NCBI GenBank assembly: GCA_030610325.1
Contig: JAUWRZ010000107.1
Coordinates: forward strand, 1-7,111
Reading direction: 5' to 3'
DNA length: 7,111 nt
From: Sulfurimonadaceae bacterium
Lineage (GTDB): Bacteria; Campylobacterota; Campylobacteria; Campylobacterales; Sulfurimonadaceae
Made by a program: the position numbers and the translations under genes. The notes beneath the pieces are model-generated. The model was not told where the DNA came from and ran no database searches. It saw only the letters and a list, made by a program, of their open reading frames with translations. Of the stretch, positions 3,641 to 7,111 are shown in pieces (the stretch's first letter is position 1; every line of letters begins with the position of its first letter).

Positions 3641-6354
3641 TGAGTCTTTCTATCAGTACTCAAGTCCCTGAATGGTTTGGCAAGTGTGTCAAAGCAGTAC
3701 GCAGTGTTGTGTCTGAAGGGATCTGGAAGGAGTCCCTGAAGTCGCGTCTTTTGCAGCAAGAGGACCTGATCGAACTACTTGAGATCGTCTCAGAGATCAA
3801 CAAGCTGCAACTGCAGTCTCTAAGTCAGGCTGAGCTGTATGAACAGGTCTGTTTAAAGCTGGCCGATTATTCACATTATGCTGTAGTCTGGATCGGTCTG
3901 ATAGATGAAGATGGTGTCGAAGTCAATGTCATACAGAGTGAGGACCGTGCCATCCCAGCCTATCTGAGTGAGGGGTTTCGTGTCAGCATGGATGAGGATG
4001 ATCCGACTTCACAGGGGCCAGTCGGACAGGCTCTGTTAAAGGCGAGGACAACGCTGATAGAAGATACGCAGACCAATATCCGATTCCGCCCTTGGAGAGA
4101 GCGTGCAAAGAGATCTGCTATCAAGTCTGTCCTCTCTATCCCTCTACAGACCTCTTCCGATGTCCCGCCAAAGGGTGCCATAGCGCTCTATACGACAAAG
4201 CAGTATGAGTATAGCTCTGATGAGATCGCGATCCTCGAGGAGCTGGTACAGAGTATTGCTACTTCGATAGCCCTCTCAGAAGAGAACAGTGCACGGATAT
4301 CATTCGAACAGGCACTGAAAGCATCGACGAGCTTACTTGAGAACATCGTATCGAACGTACCTGTACGTATGTTCTGGAAAGACCGTACCCTTCGCTATCT
4401 TGGGTGTAATGAGCTTTTTGCACAGGATGCGAGAGTGCCAAATAGTGCTGCGATCATAGGTAAGTCTGATAGTGAACTGATCTGGAGCGAGAACGCAGAA
4501 GAGTATAACAGAGATGACCGGCATATTCTTGAGACAGGTGAAGCTATCGTCAATCGTGTCCAACAGCAGGGAGAGAAGTGGCTGTTGAGCAATAAAACGG
4601 CACTTAAAGAGTCTGATGGTTCGATCATCGGTGTGCTGGGGAGCTATATGGACATCACACAGCAGCAGCTGGCTCAGCACTATCTGCAGGACAATGAGGT
4701 ACGTTTTAGACAACTGCTTGAGCAACTGCCCAATATCTCGGTCCAGGGTTATGATCGGGAGCATAGAGTGACCTACTGGAACAGAAGCAGTGAGACTCTT
4801 TATGGCTATAGCAAGGAGGAGGCCCTTGGAAAGAGACTGGAGTCGCTGATCATACCTGAGTCGATGCGTGAAGGGGTCAGCAAAGGTATAGATGATTGGT
4901 TTGAAAAAGATATTGCTATCCCTGCCGGTGAGTTACGGCTTCAGCATAAAGATGGGATGATGATCGATGTCTATTCATCACATGTCCTGTTAAAGCATTC
5001 GAGTGATAAGCCGGAGATGTTCTGTGTGGATATCGATCTGAGTAAGCAAAAAGCCACTCAGGAACGACTTCAGGAGATGGCTGACTTTGATGCACTGACG
5101 ACGCTTCCAAACCGGCACCACCTCAATGAGTACCTTAAGACACTGATCAGCCGTGCAAAGAGTAAGAACATCCACTTTGGCCTTTTCTTCATCGATCTGG
5201 ATAATTTTAAATATATCAATGATACTTTTGGACATGGGTTTGGTGACCTTATACTGGTAGAGGTAGGAAGACGTCTGAAGTCAGCACTGCGTGAGTATGA
5301 CTTTGTAGCACGTTTTGGAGGAGATGAGTTTGTCGTCACTGTCGAGTGCAGTGAAGAGATCATCATCTCTTCGCAGATCGCACAGAAGATCATTGATCTG
5401 CTAAGTACAGTGTTTATCATCCGGGAAAAAGAGCTGTATGTGACAGCAAGTATCGGTATAACGCTTTATCCGGAGAACGCACAAGATGCCAAAGAGCTTC
5501 TAAAGCAGGCTGATATCGCGATGTATCAAGCTAAAGATGAGGGTAAGAACCGTTTACATTTCTATTCACAAGAGTTAAACAGAAGACTTGAGTCTATGCT
5601 CGAGATGGAGCATAGACTACGTGCTGTGATCGCTGAGAGGGGGTTAGAGCTCTATTATCAACCTCAGATCGATCTTGTCACCAAAGAACTTGTGAGTTGT
5701 GAGGCACTGCTTAGATGGTATGACAGGGAGAGTAAGCAGTTCATCCCGCCAGACGAGTTTATCCCGGTAGCGGAGAACACTCAGTTAATAGGCGCTATCT
5801 CAAAGTTTGTCATCGATGAGGCTTCGCAACGGCTTGCGCAGTGGCAGAGAGAAGGTCGTAAGAGAGTACGGGTCGATATCAATCTACCCGTAACGCATAT
5901 CTATGATAAAGAGATAAGGGGACTTCTATTTGAGCGCATAGCAAGTTGCACGACAAAAGAGCACTGCCTGGGTATAGAGATAACAGAGACACAGTTGGCA
6001 GACTCTCAGGAGAGTTCGATCGTAGATGACCTTAATGCGTTTAAGGAGGTAGGTGTACATATCAGTATTGATGACTTTGGTACAGGTTACTCATCATTGA
6101 GCTATCTGATGGACCTGCATGTAGATACTATCAAGATCGATAAGCATTTTGTACAAAACCTTGATTCTAAGCATAATCAGACCCTGGTAAGATCTATTAT
6201 CGCTATGGCTCACGCTCTGGGTTATGGGGTACTGGCAGAAGGGGTCGAGACGCAAGAGCAGGAGACCTTTTTACAAGAATCAGGATGTGATAGGGCTCAG
6301 GGTTATCTCTATCACAGGCCAATGCCGGCTGATGAGATGGAAAAGTTACTTTAG
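3640..6354 (+). CDS. GAF-PAS-PAS-GGDEF-EAL cyclic-di-GMP synthase/phosphodiesterase
   Basis: This 904-residue protein makes and/or breaks cyclic di-GMP, the messenger for motile-to-sessile switching. A GAF domain (about 45-213) is followed by two PAS domains (about 228-342 and 352-470), then GGDEF (about 475-645) and EAL (about 655-904). No membrane segment or signal peptide is visible, so sensing is probably cytoplasmic. The cyclase site is intact: DALTTLPNR (484-492), IDLDNFKYIND (518-528) and GGDEF (560-564). The inhibitory I-site RxxD (R551-D554) lies the standard five residues before it. The phosphodiesterase site is also intact: EALLRW (688-693), N748 (INLP), E780 and E783 (GIEITET), D811-D812 (IDDFGTGYSSL), K832, E867 (AEGVET) and Q887. 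Either activity could dominate. The ATG at 3640 has AAGGA seven bases upstream. The gene stands alone, divergent from the reductase-msrA operon. The sensed signal is unknown. Confidence 0.95.
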   Translation: MSLSISTQVPEWFGKCVKAVRSVVSEGIWKESLKSRLLQQEDLIELLEIVSEINKLQLQSLSQAELYEQVCLKLADYSHYAVVWIGLIDEDGVEVNVIQSEDRAIPAYLSEGFRVSMDEDDPTSQGPVGQALLKARTTLIEDTQTNIRFRPWRERAKRSAIKSVLSIPLQTSSDVPPKGAIALYTTKQYEYSSDEIAILEELVQSIATSIALSEENSARISFEQALKASTSLLENIVSNVPVRMFWKDRTLRYLGCNELFAQDARVPNSAAIIGKSDSELIWSENAEEYNRDDRHILETGEAIVNRVQQQGEKWLLSNKTALKESDGSIIGVLGSYMDITQQQLAQHYLQDNEVRFRQLLEQLPNISVQGYDREHRVTYWNRSSETLYGYSKEEALGKRLESLIIPESMREGVSKGIDDWFEKDIAIPAGELRLQHKDGMMIDVYSSHVLLKHSSDKPEMFCVDIDLSKQKATQERLQEMADFDALTTLPNRHHLNEYLKTLISRAKSKNIHFGLFFIDLDNFKYINDTFGHGFGDLILVEVGRRLKSALREYDFVARFGGDEFVVTVECSEEIIISSQIAQKIIDLLSTVFIIREKELYVTASIGITLYPENAQDAKELLKQADIAMYQAKDEGKNRLHFYSQELNRRLESMLEMEHRLRAVIAERGLELYYQPQIDLVTKELVSCEALLRWYDRESKQFIPPDEFIPVAENTQLIGAISKFVIDEASQRLAQWQREGRKRVRVDINLPVTHIYDKEIRGLLFERIASCTTKEHCLGIEITETQLADSQESSIVDDLNAFKEVGVHISIDDFGTGYSSLSYLMDLHVDTIKIDKHFVQNLDSKHNQTLVRSIIAMAHALGYGVLAEGVETQEQETFLQESGCDRAQGYLYHRPMPADEMEKLL

Positions 6355-6365
6355 AAGGGTAAGAC

Positions 6366-6404
6366 TGACGGATTAACTACTTACTACTTGACATTTAATC
6401 GTCA
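6366..6404 (+). terminator. Terminator-like hairpin after the GGDEF-EAL gene
   Basis: TGACGGATTAA (6366-6376) pairs with TTAATCGTCA (6395-6404) as ten base pairs with one bulged G, across an 18-base loop. It starts 11 bases after the stop codon. Only a short ATTTAT follows, so intrinsic termination would be modest. The loop contains a tandem 7-base repeat, ACTACTT twice (6376-6389), and the TTGACA of the next candidate promoter. Confidence 0.4.
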
Positions 6405-6417
6405 ATTTATGTACTAT
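6388..6417 (+). promoter_or_regulatory. Candidate sigma-70 promoter of the flavoprotein gene
   Basis: A perfect -35 TTGACA (6388-6393) is followed after 18 bases by TACTAT (6412-6417), an acceptable -10. A second, perfect -10 TATAAT (6456-6461) lies closer to the gene, 22 bases before the ATG at 6484, but lacks a -35 at normal spacing. Either or both could drive the flavoprotein gene. Confidence 0.5.
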
Positions 6418-6483
6418 TAGAGATCGATTTGAGCTGGCTGACTTTGCTGATGCTTTATAATAGACTATTGAATGGAGAGATAT

Positions 6484-7111
6484 ATGAAAAAAGTATTGAT
6501 ATTGGGTGGTGGTTTTGCCGGTGTGGAAGCAGCTATTTATTTACGAAAGAAGAAGATAGAAGTCACACTGGTAAGTAACAGAGACTATTTTTATATCTAC
6601 CCGACATCGATATGGGTCCCGACAGGTGCAAGTAAGTTCGAGGATGTCTGTGTTCCTTTGGCCGACCTGCAAAAGGCACACGGTTTTGAGCTTATCATAG
6701 ATGAAGTGACGCAGATCACATCAAAAGAGAAAAAAGTCGAGTTGAAAGAGGCCGGGACACTGGAGTATGAGTACCTTGTCGTCGCGATGGGAGCTGGCAA
6801 GATGAAGCACAAAGGGATGGAGAACACACTCTCTATCTGTGGTGTCCCTGAAGAGTCGCTCGATATCAAAGCCAGGCTTGATGAACTGATCGCCAAAGGC
6901 GGCGGTAAGATCGCTATGGGCTTTGGCGGTAATCCTCATGACACCTCTTCTGTCAGAGGCGGCCCGGCGTTTGAACTTCTTTTTAATGTGCATCATATGC
7001 TTAAGAAAAAAGGGATCCGTGATAAGTTCGAGTTGACGTTCTTCGCACCAATGGAGAAGCCTGGCGCACGTATGGGACCGCAAGCGCTGAAGATGATGGA
7101 TGTCTTCTTCA
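6484..7111 (+). CDS. NAD(P)/FAD-dependent oxidoreductase, sulfide:quinone-reductase-like (3' end outside window)
   Basis: The ATG at 6484, with GGAG (6474-6477) six bases upstream, opens a frame that runs without a stop to the window edge (209 residues seen). The N-terminus VLILGGGFAGVEAAIYL (4-20) is an FAD-binding Rossmann motif. YLVVAMGA (97-104) matches the second flavin-contact segment of pyridine-nucleotide-disulfide oxidoreductases. The stretches DYFYIYPTSIWVPTG (34-48) and GPAFELLF...KKGIRDK (160-181) resemble sulfide:quinone oxidoreductases and flavocytochrome c flavin subunits, which are membrane-associated and pass electrons from sulfide. Cys119 (LSICG) aligns with the first conserved SQR cysteine, but the position of the second, near the GPA(F/Y)E motif, reads SSVRGGPAFE with no cysteine; the third would lie outside the window. 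It may be a non-canonical SQR or another flavin reductase of the family. Confidence 0.85.
   Translation, partial: MKKVLILGGGFAGVEAAIYLRKKKIEVTLVSNRDYFYIYPTSIWVPTGASKFEDVCVPLADLQKAHGFELIIDEVTQITSKEKKVELKEAGTLEYEYLVVAMGAGKMKHKGMENTLSICGVPEESLDIKARLDELIAKGGGKIAMGFGGNPHDTSSVRGGPAFELLFNVHHMLKKKGIRDKFELTFFAPMEKPGARMGPQALKMMDVFF

Noticed and set aside
6435..6448. TGGC...TTGC string resembling a sigma-54 promoter upstream of the flavoprotein gene.
   Set aside because: The GG-to-GC distance is two bases shorter than the strict sigma-54 spacing, so it would not be used as such.
6597..7083. Two minus-strand open frames of about 100-120 codons at the right end.
   Set aside because: They lie opposite the clearly coding flavoprotein frame, which carries an FAD motif and proper start signals, and their products resemble no family.
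1..7111. Search for mobile elements, CRISPR repeats, tRNA genes or a defence-type operon.
   Set aside because: No transposase, integrase, regularly spaced repeats, cloverleaf or toxin/antitoxin-like gene is visible; every long gene belongs to a known family.

Overview
The window looks like chromosomal DNA from a sulfur-oxidising Campylobacterota bacterium (formerly Epsilonproteobacteria; Sulfurimonas, Sulfurovum or Sulfuricurvum type). This is inferred from gene style: an OmpA-family porin with thrombospondin type 3 repeats, a GAF-PAS-PAS-GGDEF-EAL protein, a BFD-like [2Fe-2S] protein and a sulfide:quinone-reductase-like flavoprotein. Moderate GC content and AT-rich promoters without strong -35 boxes also fit. 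Genus is not proven. No mobile element, CRISPR array, tRNA or rRNA is visible.

Layout. Bases 1-38 probably hold the first codons of a minus-strand gene that leaves the window. Bases 39-295 are an AT-rich, apparently divergent regulatory region with a three-copy GACTTTA/TAAAGTC half-site cluster. A small BFD-like [2Fe-2S] protein gene follows (296-517, possible TTG start at 239). Next is an OmpA-family outer-membrane protein (707-1987) with its own TATAAT promoter. It converges on a minus-strand pair, a PanE/ApbA-family reductase and then msrA, whose reading frames overlap as TAATG. Three hairpins in tandem (2000-2092) separate the converging genes. From 3496 to 3639 lies a second divergent intergenic region, rich in inverted repeats. 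It leads into a 904-residue cyclic-di-GMP enzyme (3640-6354) in which both the GGDEF and EAL motifs look intact. A terminator-like hairpin overlapping a promoter follows, and then a flavoprotein gene (from 6484) runs off the right edge.

How they fit together. The reductase and msrA are probably one translationally coupled operon, with MsrA repairing oxidised methionine. The other genes look like independent housekeeping, envelope and signalling units. I see no sign of a novel multi-gene system. The points most worth a second look are the non-canonical active-site residues of the PanE-like protein, the missing central cysteine of the SQR-like flavoprotein, the structured leader of the cyclic-di-GMP gene, and the repeated half-sites in the first intergenic region.
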